Source: Plecoglossus altivelis (lineage: Eukaryota; Chordata; Actinopteri; Osmeriformes; Plecoglossidae). From it: a stretch of DNA of 64,000 nucleotides. The stretch is taken from positions 11,869,690 to 11,933,689 of the forward strand of contig BROE01000013.1 in assembly GCA_036571765.1 (NCBI GenBank), read 5' to 3'. The translations under genes were made by a program, and so were the position numbers. Under the pieces are notes generated by a model. It did no database searches and was not told the origin of the DNA. It was given only the letters and a program-made list of their open reading frames with translations. The first letter of the stretch is position 1. The number at the start of each line of letters is the position of its first letter. Below, in pieces: positions 62,687 through 64,000 of the stretch.

Positions 62687-64000
62687 CTTGCCTCTTGTCT
62701 GTCACTGTAATCCAAGCATATACAAACAACCAAGACAAATCCACTAGTCTCACAGCTCTATTTCCTGTTGCTTCTCTTTGAGAATCTAGCCGTTCTGTTT
62801 ACAAAACCTTTTAGATTTTGTGGGCTAATTTGTTGATCCTGCTGTAACTGAGGTAGAGAGCCACTTCTGGTTAGCTGTCCTGTCTCTCCACTGTGCTGGT
62901 GTAATGTGGCTGGGTCAAGGTTTAGCACCTACACTCCTCAACACATTCCTTTGTGTCTAAATAATCAGCACCACAAATTACCATGACCACAAGTTACCTA
63001 AGTAGTTGAAACATGTAATTTGAGTGGAGAGCTGGAGTGAAGCTTGACGAGCTCACCTTCATTTTGCACCTATTTCTTGAACTTGACACAGCTTTGCTGA
63101 AAATTATGAATATACTGTAATATTATAGTTTATATATTTGGTGTCATATCAATAAATGTAACCAATAAAACAGTTAATACATTAGTAATGTATTGTAAAA
63201 TATTATAAACAAAAACAATACTGTGTTGTTTTACATGCCTCTGGCACTGCAAATAATACTTGGAAAAACAAAACTTGATTTCGAAACAGTTTACACTTTT
63301 ATATGTCATAACCTGTTTGCCTTACTCTGCCTGTTACTTCAGAGGCTAATCCTTTAAGAAGATGAAAATCATTGGGTGAAAATCTCTTGTTCAAACAGGG
63401 GCTAGTAGCTTTCTGCAAAAAGAACATTTGAACATTTAACATGTAAGGGTTCGTTTTGATGCACTTGTTTTTTTTCTTAATGATGAGCAAAATGTCTCAA
63501 GTGTGTTGGCTGTTACTTGATAGTATTTTGTATTTTCAGAACAGTTCCCCACAAAAGGACATACATGAGTTGAAAACATAAGAACAAAAACTAGAGAGAA
63601 AAAGTACCAACTCATCTCTCCATTATTTTAATGAACACAAAACTAAAATTGACTACAAAACTTTCCTTGAACTCCACAACTGGGGCATAGCAGCAAAGTT
63701 AGAATTTTAATTAAATTCCCCTAATTGGCTCTGCAACGTGGAACCAAATTCTCTGTTCATGGAAGAGTATGCCGTGTATTATATTGTGAGTCCTGCAAAG
63801 AGATAATAAATAATGCCCCTGTCAGTAACAGTTACTTTCAAAAGGGTAAGCAAAAGCAATGGCATGCTATGCTCTCTCCTACAATACCTGATTTGTTTGA
63901 GTTTAAATAGAGTGTTTTTGCCGATCAAAGTCTCCTAATCTCAACCTGAAAGTTGGCTCATACTTTCGTCTTGTTCTGATCCGGCCGTGGGTCCTCTGAG
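62687..64000. other. stra6 upstream region
   Basis: Probably holds a stra6 5' UTR exon and promoter beyond the acceptor-like TTGGATTACAG near 62705 (minus strand). No retinoic-acid response element with two clean half-sites was found by eye. The small frame at 63725-63910 shows nothing recognisable. Confidence 0.5.

Noticed and set aside
62900..62950. Possible retinoic-acid response element upstream of stra6 (GGGTCAAGGTTTA)
   Set aside because: Only one half-site is close to consensus and the spacing does not fit a DR5 or DR2; not enough to call.
63725..63910. A 61-codon plus-strand frame near the window end
   Set aside because: Short, without similarity I can recognise, and lacking any supporting signal.

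Overview
The window is vertebrate nuclear DNA, almost certainly from a teleost fish. Coding exons are short, have GT/AG borders and phases that join without breaks, and are separated by long AT-rich introns. The repeats are fish-type: an L2-like LINE 3' end, tRNA-derived SINE remnants, and CA, GA and AT microsatellites. The species cannot be told from the sequence.

Four protein-coding genes are supported. (1) Positions 45026 down to 8117, minus strand: a complete otogelin gene (otog), 55 inferred coding exons and about 3,329 codons. It encodes a secreted gel-forming glycoprotein of the inner-ear acellular membranes. Domain order: signal peptide, a sequon-dense exon, EGF, D1, D2, D', D3, an AbfB beta-trefoil, one 2,987-nt Thr/Ser/Pro exon, D4, a row of small CCPxxC modules, and a cystine knot. 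(2) 50404 down to 48063, minus: aph1b, a gamma-secretase subunit, 6 exons, 258 aa. (3) 52957 to 55089, plus: islr2, an LRR-Ig single-pass neuronal membrane protein with one coding exon, 710 aa, and a probable upstream non-coding exon. (4) 62686 down to 56793, minus: stra6, the retinol-uptake receptor, 17 coding exons, 672 aa.

Layout: 1-8116 is intergenic and repeat-bearing (minisatellite, L2 fragment, SINE remnant). 8117-45026 is otog. 45027-48062 is the otog upstream region plus the aph1b 3' UTR. aph1b and islr2 are head-to-head with about 2.5 kb between start codons. islr2 and stra6 are tail-to-tail, with candidate poly(A) signals about 230 bp apart. 62687-64000 is the stra6 upstream region.

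The genes are not an operon and do not act in one pathway. islr2 next to stra6 matches a linkage conserved in vertebrates (human 15q24). otog and aph1b beside them are a further linkage to test in other fish. No new stand-alone system was found. The most notable points lie in otog: the AbfB domain sits as two phase-1 symmetric exons inside a split mucin-type TIL/E module; an N-terminal exon has eight N-glycosylation sequons in about 40 residues; only D1 keeps the full CxxCG motif; and there is a tandem array of interchangeable phase-1 exons near the C-terminus. Exon borders were read by eye from splice consensus and reading frame; no alignment or transcript data were available.
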